A stretch of DNA of 64,000 nucleotides from Arthrobacter zhangbolii (GCF_022869865.1 NZ_CP094984.1:806001-870000), one strand, 5' to 3'. Shown: positions 48,141-56,677, counted from the stretch's first letter. A program made the numbers and translations. The notes: generated by a model from the sequence alone, not told the origin.

Positions 48141-49019
48141 ATGACGTCCCTTTTTGCCGAAACCGCGTTCACCACGCTGCTGGTCACCGAGACCGAAGAC
48201 CGGATCCAGGTCCAGCTAAACCGGCCCGAGGTGCGCAACGCCATCGACGCGGCCATGGTGGAGGAACTGCACGCCGTCTGCGCCGTGCTGGAGCGCCACC
48301 CGCGGATCCTGATCCTCTGCGGCACCAGTGCCGGCGGCCGCGGGGTGTTTGCCTCCGGCGCCGATATATCCCAGCTGCGCGAGCGCCGCCGGGATGACGC
48401 GCTGGCCGGCATCAACTCCAGCGTTTTTGCCCGCATTGCCCAGCTGCCGCTGCCGGTGATTGCCGCACTGGACGGTTTCGCCCTGGGCGGTGGCGCGGAA
48501 CTCGCGTACGCCGCCGACTTCCGGCTGGGCACACCCACGCTGAAAATCGGCCAGCCGGAGGTGGGCCTGGGCATTATGGCCGCCGCGGGGGCCACCTGGC
48601 GGCTGAAGGAACTGGTGGGGGAGCCGCTGGCCAAGGAACTGCTCCTGGCCGGCCGCATCCTCAACGCGGAGGAAGCCCTGCAGGCACGCCTGGTCACCGA
48701 ACTGCACGAACCCGCGGACCTGCTGCCCGCCGCCCATGCCCTGGCGGACCGTATTGCCGCACAGGATCCGCTGGCCGTCCGGCTGACCAAGAGCGTGTTT
48801 GCCGCCCCGCGGGAGGCACACCCGATGGTGGAAACCCTCGCACAGGGCATCCTCTTTGAATCCGAGGCCAAGTTCGAGCGGATGCAGTCCTTCCTGGACC
48901 GCAGCGCCGCCCGGCAGGCCGCCAAGCAGGCAGCGGCACCCGCCGCATCCAGTTCCACGCCGGCATCCACTTCCACACCCGCACCGAATTCCACTCCCGC
49001 ACCGAAGGACAACGCATGA
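48141..49019 (+). CDS. Enoyl-CoA hydratase/isomerase family protein
   Basis: 292 residues. The crotonase fold is seen in VQLNRPEVRNAIDAAMVEEL, GVFASGADISQLRER (oxyanion-hole strand), ALDGFALGGGAELAYAADFR (catalytic Glu in the GGGAEL context) and GLGIMAAAGATWRLKELVG. The last 35 residues are a Ser/Thr/Pro tail, unusual for the family. Its stop overlaps the start of the dehydrogenase by 4 bp, suggesting the two steps act together. Confidence 0.9.
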   Translation: MTSLFAETAFTTLLVTETEDRIQVQLNRPEVRNAIDAAMVEELHAVCAVLERHPRILILCGTSAGGRGVFASGADISQLRERRRDDALAGINSSVFARIAQLPLPVIAALDGFALGGGAELAYAADFRLGTPTLKIGQPEVGLGIMAAAGATWRLKELVGEPLAKELLLAGRILNAEEALQARLVTELHEPADLLPAAHALADRIAAQDPLAVRLTKSVFAAPREAHPMVETLAQGILFESEAKFERMQSFLDRSAARQAAKQAAAPAASSSTPASTSTPAPNSTPAPKDNA

Positions 49020-49927
49020 GCACCGCCGAGAATCTTTCCTCCCCGACCAACCCGTCCGCCGAAACAACCGAGGCCGGCACCGCTGCCGTGCCCGCCGTCG
49101 TCGGCGTCCTGGGCGGCGGCCGGATGGGCGCCGGCATAGCCCACGCGTTCACCGTCGCGGGTGCGGACGTGGTGGTGGTGGAGCGGGACCAGGCCGCGGC
49201 CGACGCTGCCCGTGAAAGGGTGGCAGCCGCGCTGGCCAAGAGCGTGGAACGCGGTACCACCACACACAGCCTCGATGAGCTGACCGGCCGGCTGAGCGTT
49301 TCCACCGACTACGCGTCCTTTGCCGGGTGCGATCTGGTGGTTGAGGCCGTGCCCGAGGACTTTGAGCTGAAGTCCTCGGCCCTGAAAGCTGTGGAGGAAC
49401 AGCTGGCCGACGGCGCCTGGCTGGCCACGAACACGTCCTCGCTGTCCGTGGCGAAACTGGCTGCCGGCCTGGCCCGGCCCGAGCGCTTCTGCGGCCTGCA
49501 CTTCTTCAATCCGGTTCCCTCCTCGCTGCTGGTGGAGGTGGTGCTGACGGATAGCACGTCCGCGGAACTGGGGGAGGCCGCCCGGGAGTGGACCGCCGCG
49601 CTGGGGAAAACCGCCGTCGTTGTCCGGGACGCCCCCGGCTTCGCCTCCTCCCGCCTGGGGGTGGCCATTGCGCTGGAAGCCATGCGGATGGTCGAAGAGG
49701 GCGTGGCCTCGGCCGAGGACATTGATGCGGCCATGGTGCTGGGCTACAAACACCCCGTGGGACCGTTGCGCACCACCGACATGGTGGGCCTGGATGTGCG
49801 GCTGGGCATCGCGGAGTACCTGCACGAGACGCTCGGAGAGCGGTTCGCGCCGCCGCAGATCCTGCGGGAGAAGGTGGCCCGCGGGGAATTGGGCCGCAAG
49901 AGCGGCCAGGGCTTCTTCAGGTACTGA
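49016..49927 (+). CDS. 3-hydroxyacyl-CoA dehydrogenase
   Basis: 303 residues. A polar 25-residue N-terminal extension precedes the NAD+ fold VVGVLGGGRMGAGIAHAFTV. LVVEAVPEDFELKSSAL and LATNTSSLSVAKLA (Ser) lead to the catalytic GLHFFNPVP (His). DAPGFASSRLG and YKHPVGPLRTTDMVGLDVRL (C-terminal helices) follow. Oxidises 3-hydroxyacyl-CoA to 3-ketoacyl-CoA. Last gene of the operon; a transcription terminator downstream has been split by an insertion sequence. Confidence 0.93.
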   Translation: MSTAENLSSPTNPSAETTEAGTAAVPAVVGVLGGGRMGAGIAHAFTVAGADVVVVERDQAAADAARERVAAALAKSVERGTTTHSLDELTGRLSVSTDYASFAGCDLVVEAVPEDFELKSSALKAVEEQLADGAWLATNTSSLSVAKLAAGLARPERFCGLHFFNPVPSSLLVEVVLTDSTSAELGEAAREWTAALGKTAVVVRDAPGFASSRLGVAIALEAMRMVEEGVASAEDIDAAMVLGYKHPVGPLRTTDMVGLDVRLGIAEYLHETLGERFAPPQILREKVARGELGRKSGQGFFRY

Positions 49928-49960
49928 TCCGCTTTTTTAGCTACTGATCCAGAACCAAAA

Positions 49961-49975
49961 GGAAGGGCCGGGGCA
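49961..49975 (+). terminator. Left arm of IS-interrupted bidirectional terminator
   Basis: GGAAGGGCCGGGGCA, preceded by AAAA, matches TGCCCCGGCCCTTCC (51419-51433), followed by TTT. Without the IS and one CAT copy the two arms would be separated only by CCA. The hairpin served the two convergent catabolic operons. Today the arms are 1.4 kb apart. Confidence 0.85.
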
Positions 49976-49976
49976 C

Positions 49977-49979
49977 CAT
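49977..49979. repeat. IS target-site duplication, left copy (CAT)
   Basis: CAT directly precedes the IS left end and is repeated at 51417-51419 directly after the right end. Three-base duplications are typical of IS3-family elements. Confidence 0.85.
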
Positions 49980-50018
49980 TGAAGTGGTCCCCGAAAGTTG
50001 GACTGGCCAAATAAAAGT

Positions 50019-50825
50019 CTAGGCCGCGAGGGCCTGAGCACGGTATTGCACCGGGCTCAGGCCCTCGAGCTTTGTCGAGATACGTTCAGTGTTGTACCAG
50101 CGGATGTACTCATCCAGCTGGGCCCTCAGGGCATCGGTGTTCAGGAACCGGACCCGGTGGAAGAGTTCCTCCTTGAGGTGTCCGAAGAAGTTCTCCATCA
50201 CCGCGTTGTCGTAGCAGTTGCCCTTGCGGGACATCGATTGGACCGCTCCGGCGTTCTTCAGCAGCGTCCGCCACGAGACGTGCTGATACTGGAATCCCTG
50301 ATCCGAATGCACGAGCGGCTGCGCCCCGGGCTCGAGACCGGTGAGGGCTTCACGCAGCGAGGAGTTAGTGAGCTCCAGATTCGGGGATAACCCGATCGAG
50401 TACGAGATGATCTGCCGGTTGAAGAGGTCCATCACCGGGGAGAGGTAGAGCTTGCGGTCACCGACGCTGAACTCGGTCACGTCGGTCACCCACTTCTGGT
50501 TCGGTGCAGCAGCTTCGAACTCCCGGTTCAGCAGATTCGGTGCCACCACGCCCTGTTCACCGCGGTAGGAGACGTAACGCTTCCTTCGCCGTACTTTGCA
50601 GACCAGCCGCAGCGAACGCATCAGCTTCAACACGGTCTTTTTCGCCACCGTCCACCCGTGCTTGAGCAGCTCAGTATGAATGCGGCGGTGCCCGTACCGG
50701 CCGTGGTTCTTCTCGAAGATCTCCCTCACGGCAGCCTTAATCTCAGCTTGCGGGTCTGGGCGCTGGAAGCGGGCCTGATGATAGAAAAACGTCGAACGGG
50801 CCAGGCCCGCGACGTCCAGGAGCAC
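50019..50825 (-). CDS. IS3-family transposase orfB (DDE integrase core)
   Basis: 268 residues if started at the GTG at 50825; it is normally made as the C-terminal part of OrfAB. HTH_21-type NHGRYGHRRIHTELLKHG, then the catalytic triad: WVTDVTEF (Asp), LVHSDQGFQYQ (Asp) and MENFFGHLKEELFH (Glu), with the YNTERISTKLEGLSPVQYR tail typical of IS150. All three acidic residues are present, so it should be functional. Confidence 0.95.
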   Translation of the reverse strand: MLLDVAGLARSTFFYHQARFQRPDPQAEIKAAVREIFEKNHGRYGHRRIHTELLKHGWTVAKKTVLKLMRSLRLVCKVRRRKRYVSYRGEQGVVAPNLLNREFEAAAPNQKWVTDVTEFSVGDRKLYLSPVMDLFNRQIISYSIGLSPNLELTNSSLREALTGLEPGAQPLVHSDQGFQYQHVSWRTLLKNAGAVQSMSRKGNCYDNAVMENFFGHLKEELFHRVRFLNTDALRAQLDEYIRWYNTERISTKLEGLSPVQYRAQALAA

Positions 50826-50869
50826 GTCCAGCCGGTGTTCGGCCTTGAGAGCGATGACAGCGCGGACCT

Positions 50870-51358
50870 TTACGGCCGTTCCTCGTCCCTCAAGGCCTGC
50901 ACTTTTCCCAGGAACGCGACCTCTGCCCGCAGACGCTCGTTCTCGCGGCGCAATCGTTGTATCTCTGACTCTGGCTGCGTCGATGCCTCAGGATTTGTCT
51001 TCGGGCGGCCCTTGGGCTTCGCGCGCAGTCCGTCTTCGCCTTCCGCCCGGTACTGACGTGCCCACTTCTCGATCAGCTGCGGAGAGGACAGCTGGAGCTC
51101 TTTAGCCAGGGCGACTTTGCTCTCTCCAGCTTGAAATCGGCGCACGGCATCGAGTTTGAACTCGAAGGAGAACAAGCGTTTGGTTGGCTTGGCCACTAGC
51201 GTCGAACCTCCGCGAACTCTCCACCGGTCGTATAGCCGGCGGATTGCTTTCACGCGCACCCCGAGCCTTGTTGCTACGGAGTTGGGACCCCAACCGGTCT
51301 CGAACAACGCTACCGCGGCCTTGCGTTGTTCCTCGGATAACGAACTGCTCTTCTGCAA
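50870..51358 (-). CDS. IS3-family orfA (helix-turn-helix)
   Basis: 162 residues from a TTG at 51358. Two HTH units (AVALFETGWGPNSVATRLGV and DAVRRFQAGESKVALAKELQ) bind the terminal repeats, and a leucine-zipper-like coiled coil ESEIQRLRRENERLRAEVA joins OrfA and OrfAB monomers. The two-HTH design is the mark of the IS150 subgroup. The frame ends 45 bp before the orfB GTG. Confidence 0.93.
   Translation of the reverse strand: MQKSSSLSEEQRKAAVALFETGWGPNSVATRLGVRVKAIRRLYDRWRVRGGSTLVAKPTKRLFSFEFKLDAVRRFQAGESKVALAKELQLSSPQLIEKWARQYRAEGEDGLRAKPKGRPKTNPEASTQPESEIQRLRRENERLRAEVAFLGKVQALRDEERP
50903..50909 (-). promoter_or_regulatory. Programmed -1 frameshift heptamer G GGA AAA
   Basis: On minus, GGGAAAA sits in the orfA frame as G|GGA|AAA, a canonical X XXY YYZ slip site. 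Slipping back one base continues without stop into the orfB frame (through VKVRAVIALKAEHRLDVLL), giving the OrfAB transposase. The shift direction matches the frames of orfA and orfB. Confidence 0.75.
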
Positions 51359-51418
51359 AAACTGCTCCCCGAAAGTCAGAACTGATTTCTCAGTCCAACT
51401 TTGGGGGAGCAGTTCACA

Positions 51419-51433
51419 TGCCCCGGCCCTTCC
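51419..51433 (-). terminator. Right arm of IS-interrupted bidirectional terminator
   Basis: TGCCCCGGCCCTTCC followed by TTT; the partner of 49961-49975. It lies 25 bp beyond the stop of the minus-strand acyl-CoA dehydrogenase, whose termination is therefore probably altered. Confidence 0.85.
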
Positions 51434-51458
51434 TTTATGTGCGCTGCGCTGCTGCTGC

Positions 51459-52646
51459 CTACTCGCCCTTGAGCGCGTTGATGCCGGTAATTTCGCGGCC
51501 GATCAGCAGGGACTGGATGGAATCCGTTCCTTCATAGGTGTAGACCACCTCCATGTCCGTCATGTGCCGGGCCACCTGGTACTCCAGCAGCAGGCCGTTG
51601 CCGCCGAGCATGTCCCGGGCCTCGGAGCAGATCCAGCGGGCCTTCTTCGCGGTGTGCATCTTGGCCATGGAGGACATGGGGCCGGTGAGCTTGCCGGCCT
51701 CCTGCAGATTGGTGATGCGGAAGCAGATCAGCTGCATGGCGGTCAGCTCGGCCAGCATGTTCGCCAGCTTGTTCTGGACCAGCTGGAACCCGGCAATCTG
51801 CTTGCCGAACTGCCTGCGCTGCAGCGAGTAGGCCAGTGCTGCTTCATAGGCGGCCATGGCGTGGCCCAGTGCTTCCCAGGAGGCGTTGCCGCGGGTGGCC
51901 ATCAGCACCCGGCTGACATCGCGGAATCCCTTGGAATCCACCAGCACGTTCTCCGCCGGGATGCGCAGGTTGGTGATGGTGATGTCCGGCTGCAGGATGG
52001 CCCGCTTGCCCACCTTTCCGGTGATGACCTCCGCCTGGTATCCCTGCGGATAGGTGCCGTCCGCGTTCTTCTCCATCACGAAGCCCTTGACCTTGCCGTC
52101 GGCTTCATCCCGCGCCCAGATCACGACGACGTCGGCGAAGCTGGCGTTGCCGATCCACCGTTTTTTGCCGTTGAGGATGTAGGAGTCGCCGTCCCGGCGG
52201 GCCGAGGTCTCCAGCCCCACCGAATCCGAGCCGTGGTCCGGTTCGGTGAGGGCGAAGGAGCCGATGGCGTCCAGGTTCGCCATGCGCGGCAGCCAGCGGT
52301 TTTTCTGTTCCTCGCTGCCCAGCAGGTTGATTGAGCCCATGGTCAGGCCGGACTGCACACTCAGGAAGGTGTTGACGCTGCCGTCCACCCGGGACATCTC
52401 CATGGAGACCAGGGCGGAGGAGAGCCGGTCCATGCCGGGGCAGCCGTAACCCTCAATGGTGGTCCCCACCACGCCCAGGCCGGCCAGCTTGGGAACCAGC
52501 TCAAAGGGGAACTCGGCACGGTCCCAGTAGTCGTTGATGATCGGTGCCACCTGCTCGTTCGCGAAGGTGCGAACCCGCAGCTGCACCTCGCGCTGCTCAT
52601 CGGTCAGGGATTCCTCGAGGAGGTAGAAATCGGTTGCGTCGGTCAT
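51459..52646 (-). CDS. Acyl-CoA dehydrogenase
   Basis: 395 residues of the short/medium-chain or glutaryl-CoA dehydrogenase branch. GSFALTEPDHGSDSVGLE, GKKRWIGNASFADVVVIWAR, ICSEARDMLGGNGLLLEYQV and catalytic Glu in VYTYEGTDSIQSLLIGREI. FAD-dependent first step of beta-oxidation. It is the last gene of a minus-strand operon with a thioesterase and an enoyl-CoA hydratase, converging on the CoA-transferase operon. Confidence 0.92.
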   Translation of the reverse strand: MTDATDFYLLEESLTDEQREVQLRVRTFANEQVAPIINDYWDRAEFPFELVPKLAGLGVVGTTIEGYGCPGMDRLSSALVSMEMSRVDGSVNTFLSVQSGLTMGSINLLGSEEQKNRWLPRMANLDAIGSFALTEPDHGSDSVGLETSARRDGDSYILNGKKRWIGNASFADVVVIWARDEADGKVKGFVMEKNADGTYPQGYQAEVITGKVGKRAILQPDITITNLRIPAENVLVDSKGFRDVSRVLMATRGNASWEALGHAMAAYEAALAYSLQRRQFGKQIAGFQLVQNKLANMLAELTAMQLICFRITNLQEAGKLTGPMSSMAKMHTAKKARWICSEARDMLGGNGLLLEYQVARHMTDMEVVYTYEGTDSIQSLLIGREITGINALKGE

Positions 52647-52682
52647 TGCTTCTCCGTAGTTCTGCCGGGGCGAGCCGGGGGG

Positions 52683-53180
52683 TTATCGTGGGGGTTCGGT
52701 GGGGGAAAGGTAGCGGGACAGGTAGTCCGTTTCGGCCGGCTGCAGCGTGCGTGAGGTGCCGGCTGCCGGGTCCAGCGGCACCAGGACGGTGCTGCCGGTA
52801 AAGCAGGCCTCACCGGACTGCAGTGCCCGGTAGGCAATGGTGAAGGACCGCGAACCGATCCGGCTGATCCACAGTTCCATCTCCAGCTGCCGGTCATATT
52901 CCACCGGGCGGCGGTACTCCACGTTCAGGGAGGCCACCACCTTGGGATCGCTGAAGCTCCCGACGCCGGCGGAAGCCGCCTGCCGGTTCAGCCACAGGAC
53001 CCGTGCCTCTTCCATGAGGGTCACAATCCGGGCGTTGTTCACGTGCCCGTTCAGGTCCTGGTCCGACCAGCGCAGCGGCAGGACACAGGTGAACATGCCG
53101 GCGGCTGCCTCGGGCGCAGCTGCTCCGGGTGCGGCTGTCCCGGCTGGGCGCGCCTGGTCCTGCGCGGAAGTGCTGTCCAT
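52683..53180 (-). CDS. Acyl-CoA thioesterase, hot-dog (4HBT) fold
   Basis: 165 residues. A 28-residue Ala-rich lead precedes the 4HBT core VLPLRWSDQDLNGHVNNARI with its catalytic Asp, then MEEARVLWLNRQAA, NVEYRRPVEYDRQLEMELWI and GSRSFTIAYRALQSGEACFT. It hydrolyses acyl-CoA to acid and CoA. The substrate length is unknown. It may relieve CoA trapping in the neighbouring pathway. Confidence 0.88.
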   Translation of the reverse strand: MDSTSAQDQARPAGTAAPGAAAPEAAAGMFTCVLPLRWSDQDLNGHVNNARIVTLMEEARVLWLNRQAASAGVGSFSDPKVVASLNVEYRRPVEYDRQLEMELWISRIGSRSFTIAYRALQSGEACFTGSTVLVPLDPAAGTSRTLQPAETDYLSRYLSPTEPPR

Positions 53181-53288
53181 GGGTGTCCTTTGTCTCTGCC
53201 TGATGGTGGGTGCCGGGTGGCGGTGCCGGGCATCGGTGGCTGATGTCCGCGGGCGGGAACCGAACCGGTGGTAGCGGGGTGCCGGGGT

Positions 53289-54056
53289 TCAGTGTCCGGT
53301 GAAGCCGGGGGAGCGGCGCTCGCGGAAGGCAGCCTTGCCCTCGGCGAAGTCCGCGGTGAAAAACAGCTTGGGCTGGTGTTCGGCCTCTGCTTCCAGCGCG
53401 GCTTCCAATGTGGGTGTTCCGGAGGCCAGAACGGCCTTCAGTGCGGCGACCGCCAGCGGTGCCTGTCCGGCCAGGATCTCTGCCTGCGCCAGGGCAGCGG
53501 CGGGCAGATCGGCGGCGGGATGCACGGCGTCGGCCAGCCCGGCTGCCAGGCACGCGTCCGCATCCAGGACGTCGGCCTCCAGCAGGATCCGGCGGGCACG
53601 GGAGGTGCCCGCCCGCTGCGCCAGCGTGGCGAGCAGGCCGCCGTCCGGGATCAGGCCCAGGCGGGTGAACGGGAAGAGCAGGCGCGCGTCCGCAGCCATC
53701 AGGACATAGTCGCAGGCCAGGGCCAGGCCGGCGCCCATGCCCGCGGCAGCCCCCTCCACCACAGCGATGGTGGGAACGGGGAAGCCGGCCAACAGCCGGA
53801 TCATGTCCCCAACGTCGCGGAGCCGCCGAGCGGCGGTGGCCGGGTCTTCGGGCGGCATGGCGGTGAGATCGCCGCCGGCGCAGAAGCTGCCCTGCGCCCC
53901 GCGCAGCAGCACCACCCGCACCTGCGGGTCCTGCGCGGCGTCCGTCATGGCGGCAACGAGCTCCTCGCGCATGGCATTGCCCATGGCGTTGCGCCGTGCC
54001 GGGTCATTAAGGGTCAGCGTCAGGATGTGATCCTGCCGGTCCGCTTTGATGAGCAA
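53289..54056 (-). CDS. Enoyl-CoA hydratase/isomerase (PaaG-like)
   Basis: 255 residues: LTLTLNDPARRNAMGNAMRE, GSFCAGGDLTAMPPEDP, GFPVPTIAVVEGAAAGMGAGL (oxyanion hole), DARLLFPFTRLGLIPDGG (catalytic acidic residue region) and AVLASGTPTLEAALEAEAEHQ. Similar to PaaG/PaaB-type isomerases of aromatic degradation, but the assignment is general. First gene of the minus operon, 108 bp upstream of the thioesterase. Its promoter is in the AT-rich 54057-54170 stretch. Confidence 0.9.
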   Translation of the reverse strand: MLIKADRQDHILTLTLNDPARRNAMGNAMREELVAAMTDAAQDPQVRVVLLRGAQGSFCAGGDLTAMPPEDPATAARRLRDVGDMIRLLAGFPVPTIAVVEGAAAGMGAGLALACDYVLMAADARLLFPFTRLGLIPDGGLLATLAQRAGTSRARRILLEADVLDADACLAAGLADAVHPAADLPAAALAQAEILAGQAPLAVAALKAVLASGTPTLEAALEAEAEHQPKLFFTADFAEGKAAFRERRSPGFTGH

Positions 54057-54179
54057 CTGCGTCTCCTGTTTTATTTAAACCGGATGTGTCCGCTGCCACT
54101 CTTCCAAACGCGATTATAAATATCCAATACTTATTGCCTATCCGATTTATCGGTAAATCAGCTTAGTGAGGAATCATTC

Positions 54180-55313
54180 ATGCACTCACCGGTACCTGTT
54201 AAGCACGTGGCGGTCCTGGGCGGAGGCATCCTGGGGGTTTCGACGGCGGTGCACCTGCTCCGGGACGGCGCGTCCGTGGTGCTGGTGACGGAAGCAGGCG
54301 TGGCCAGCGGGGCCTCCGGGCGGTCCCTGGCCTGGCTCAATTCCGCCGGCGGCCGGCCCGAGGCCTATCACCGGCTGCGGATGGCCGGCATTGACCGGTA
54401 CCGGACCCTGCTGGCGCAGCATCCCGGAATTGACTGGCTGGGATTCGGCGGCGGCATTCACTGGGACGGACCCGGCAGCGGGGAGGCTCTTCGGGAGCGG
54501 CACGACGCCGAGACCAGCCATGGTTATGCCTCCCGGCTGCTCCGCGAGGGCGAGGTTGGGGAAGCTCTGGCCGGAATTGATCCCGCGGTGGACCCCGGAT
54601 CGGTAGCCGGTCCGGCGGTGTCCAATCCCGGCGAGGGATGGGTCAGCCTTCCGCACCTGATCCGGCACCTGCTCGTTGAGTTCCGGGCCCTGGGCGGCGA
54701 GCTGCATGAGCATGCCGGCAAGGCCGCCGTCGCCGTCGAAAACGGCCGGACCACCGGGCTGCAGCTGCCCGGCGGCGGTACCGTGCGCGCGGATGCGGTG
54801 CTGGTGGCCGCCGGTGCCGACACCCCCGCCGTGGTCGGGGAGCTGGGCATCAACCTGCCCGACGCCTCGGACCTGGCCATGCTGGTGATTACCGAACCCG
54901 CCGGCACGCCGCTGTCCTCGGTGCTGAACACACCCCGGGTTTCGGTGCGTCCGCACCCCGGCAACCGCCTGGCCATGGACCATACCTGGTATCTGGACCG
55001 CATCATCCGGGATCCCTCCGGCGGCTACAGCATTGATCCGGCCACCGTGCAGGAACTGGCCGATGAAGCCTCCCGGGTCCTCGCCGGGCACCCGGCCCTT
55101 CATCCGGCGGAGTATCTGATCGGCCGGAAACCGGTCCCCGGAGACGGGCTTCCGGTGCTGGGGGAACTCGAGAGTGCACCCGGATGCTTTGTGGCGTTCA
55201 CGCACTCCGGTGCCACGCTGGGGCTGATTGCCGGCGAGCTGCTGGCGCAGGAGATCCTCACCGGCCGGCGGCATCCGATGCTGGCGGAGTTCCGGGCGGA
55301 GCGGTTCAGCTAG
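54180..55313 (+). CDS. FAD-dependent oxidoreductase, DAO family
   Basis: 377 residues. N-terminal Rossmann loop VAVLGGGILGVSTAVHLL, then the FAD-clamping GASGRSLAWLNSAGG; the central substrate part and the C-terminal GRKPVPGDGLPVLGELES and GCFVAFTHSGATLGLIAGEL are typical of D-amino-acid/glycine oxidase-like enzymes. GAGGAA is 6 bp before the ATG. It oxidises an amine or amino acid, with O2 or a quinone as acceptor. No partner subunit nearby. Its last 8 bp overlap the convergent ROK gene. Confidence 0.9.
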   Translation: MHSPVPVKHVAVLGGGILGVSTAVHLLRDGASVVLVTEAGVASGASGRSLAWLNSAGGRPEAYHRLRMAGIDRYRTLLAQHPGIDWLGFGGGIHWDGPGSGEALRERHDAETSHGYASRLLREGEVGEALAGIDPAVDPGSVAGPAVSNPGEGWVSLPHLIRHLLVEFRALGGELHEHAGKAAVAVENGRTTGLQLPGGGTVRADAVLVAAGADTPAVVGELGINLPDASDLAMLVITEPAGTPLSSVLNTPRVSVRPHPGNRLAMDHTWYLDRIIRDPSGGYSIDPATVQELADEASRVLAGHPALHPAEYLIGRKPVPGDGLPVLGELESAPGCFVAFTHSGATLGLIAGELLAQEILTGRRHPMLAEFRAERFS

Positions 55314-56517
55314 CTTCGGTGGCCGCTATCCCGTGCGAGGGGGCGGCCAGCAGCGGGGCAAAGGCCAATTCGGCGGCCCCCACCAGTAGTAACTCGGAGC
55401 GGAGTTCGGCCCGGCGCAGGCTCACCCGCTTACCCAAACCGGCAATGGCCTCTGCGGCCACGGCATCGGCAAGCCGCTCCGGTGCGCAGGAAAACAGGGT
55501 GCCCAGGAAGCCGCCCAGCACCACGGTTTCCGGGTTGAAGATGTTCACGAAGTTCGTCAGCGCCACCGCCAGGTAATCAAGCTGCCGTTCCACCTCCGTC
55601 TGGAGTGCCGGGGTGCGGGGGCCGGCCACCGCGGCGTCGAGCGCATCCTGGTCTGCGCGCTGAAGTCCCAGCACCTCCAGCAGCCGGGCCAGGCTCACTT
55701 CGGTTTCCAGGCAGCCGCGGCGGCCGCAATGGCACCGTGCGCCGTCGGTGCGTACCAGGGTGTGGCCCAGTTCCCCGGCATACCCGTCGGCACCGCGCAG
55801 CGGACTGCCCGCTGCCATGATCCCGCCGCCGATGCCGCTGGCACTGCCGTTGAGATACACCGTGTTCCCGGCGTCGGCGGCAGCACCGAAGAGGCTCTCA
55901 GCCAGCGATCCGAGGGTGGCGTCATTGCCGGCAGCAACCGGGAGGTCCAGTGCCTCGGCCAGCGGTGCTGCCAGCGGCTCCTGCTGCCACCCCAGATGCG
56001 GAGCCAGCAGGACCAGCCCGTCGGAGGTGCGGGTGAGGCCGGGAACGGCAACTCCCACCCCAACAACCCGGTCCATGGCGGCCAGATCGGTGGACATTCC
56101 GGCAAGCACGGCCCGGGTGATGGTGACGGTCTCGGCGACGCTGGGAGCGGTGGCGGTGTCGTGCCGGACGCGCCGGTGCACCCGCCCGCCCAGCCCCACG
56201 AGGCCCACGGTCACGGCGTCCACATCCGGATGAACCACGACGGCGGACACCTGCGAATTCGGGTGTACCAGGGGGCTCGGCCGTCCCACCCGGCCGGCGG
56301 GGGAATCGGTTTCGTAGGCCAGTCCCATGGCGGCCAGCTCGGCGGCCAGGGCGCCGACGGTGGAGCGGTTGAAACCGGTCAGCCGGGTCAGTTCGGCCCG
56401 GGAGAGCGGGCCGCGGCGGTGCAGCAGAGTCAGCACCCGGGAAAGGTTGGCGGTGCGCAGGCTGTCGGAGCCGCCACCTGCAGGCACCGGTGGGGTGCCG
56501 CCGTTGCTACCGTCCAT
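55306..56517 (-). CDS. xylR: ROK family transcriptional regulator, xylose repressor
   Basis: 403 residues. A MarR-like wHTH, LTLLHRRGPLSRAELTRLTG and NRSTVGALAAEL, is followed by the sugar-kinase-fold domain with LPVAAGNDATLGSLAESL and the zinc motif HTLVRTDGARCHCGRRGCLE. Divergent from xylA, with two matching operators between the genes, so it is the likely xylose-responsive repressor. The ATP site is weak, as expected for a regulator rather than a kinase. Confidence 0.92.
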   Translation of the reverse strand: MDGSNGGTPPVPAGGGSDSLRTANLSRVLTLLHRRGPLSRAELTRLTGFNRSTVGALAAELAAMGLAYETDSPAGRVGRPSPLVHPNSQVSAVVVHPDVDAVTVGLVGLGGRVHRRVRHDTATAPSVAETVTITRAVLAGMSTDLAAMDRVVGVGVAVPGLTRTSDGLVLLAPHLGWQQEPLAAPLAEALDLPVAAGNDATLGSLAESLFGAAADAGNTVYLNGSASGIGGGIMAAGSPLRGADGYAGELGHTLVRTDGARCHCGRRGCLETEVSLARLLEVLGLQRADQDALDAAVAGPRTPALQTEVERQLDYLAVALTNFVNIFNPETVVLGGFLGTLFSCAPERLADAVAAEAIAGLGKRVSLRRAELRSELLLVGAAELAFAPLLAAPSHGIAATEAS

Positions 56518-56575
56518 CGCCGTACCTTCCCTGAATCCGTTGCGTCAGCCTCCACAGTACCTGTCCCGGACGCGG

Positions 56576-56598
56576 ATTAGTTGGGATGGCAAACAAAT
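56576..56598. promoter_or_regulatory. XylR operator 1
   Basis: ATTAGTTGG-5 bp-CAAACAAAT is an imperfect palindrome (7 of 9 matched) like known xylO sites. It lies 59 bp before the xylR start and would give autoregulation. Confidence 0.6.
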
Positions 56599-56677
56599 GG
56601 GGCTACCACCGGCTGTGCCGTGCGGCGGAGTACTGGGGGCGCGGCCGAAACGGCGGATCGGTCAGTTGAGAAAACCA

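Larger units (their letters stand above)
49980..51416 (-). mobile_element. IS3-family insertion sequence, IS150 subgroup, 1437 bp
   Basis: Terminal inverted repeats of about 26 bp: the left end starts TGAAGTGGTCCCCGAAAGTT and the right end, read inward, TGAACTGCTCCCCCAAAGTT. Flanked by CAT duplications. It carries orfA and orfB with a -1 frameshift signal and looks complete and recently active: sharp ends, intact genes, intact duplication. It lies in the loop of a former terminator and breaks no coding gene. Confidence 0.95.

Noticed and set aside
47834-49825. 663-codon open frame on minus
   Set aside because: Antisense to the hydratase and dehydrogenase genes, Gly/His/Arg-rich, no start signal. 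Long shadow frames are expected at this GC.
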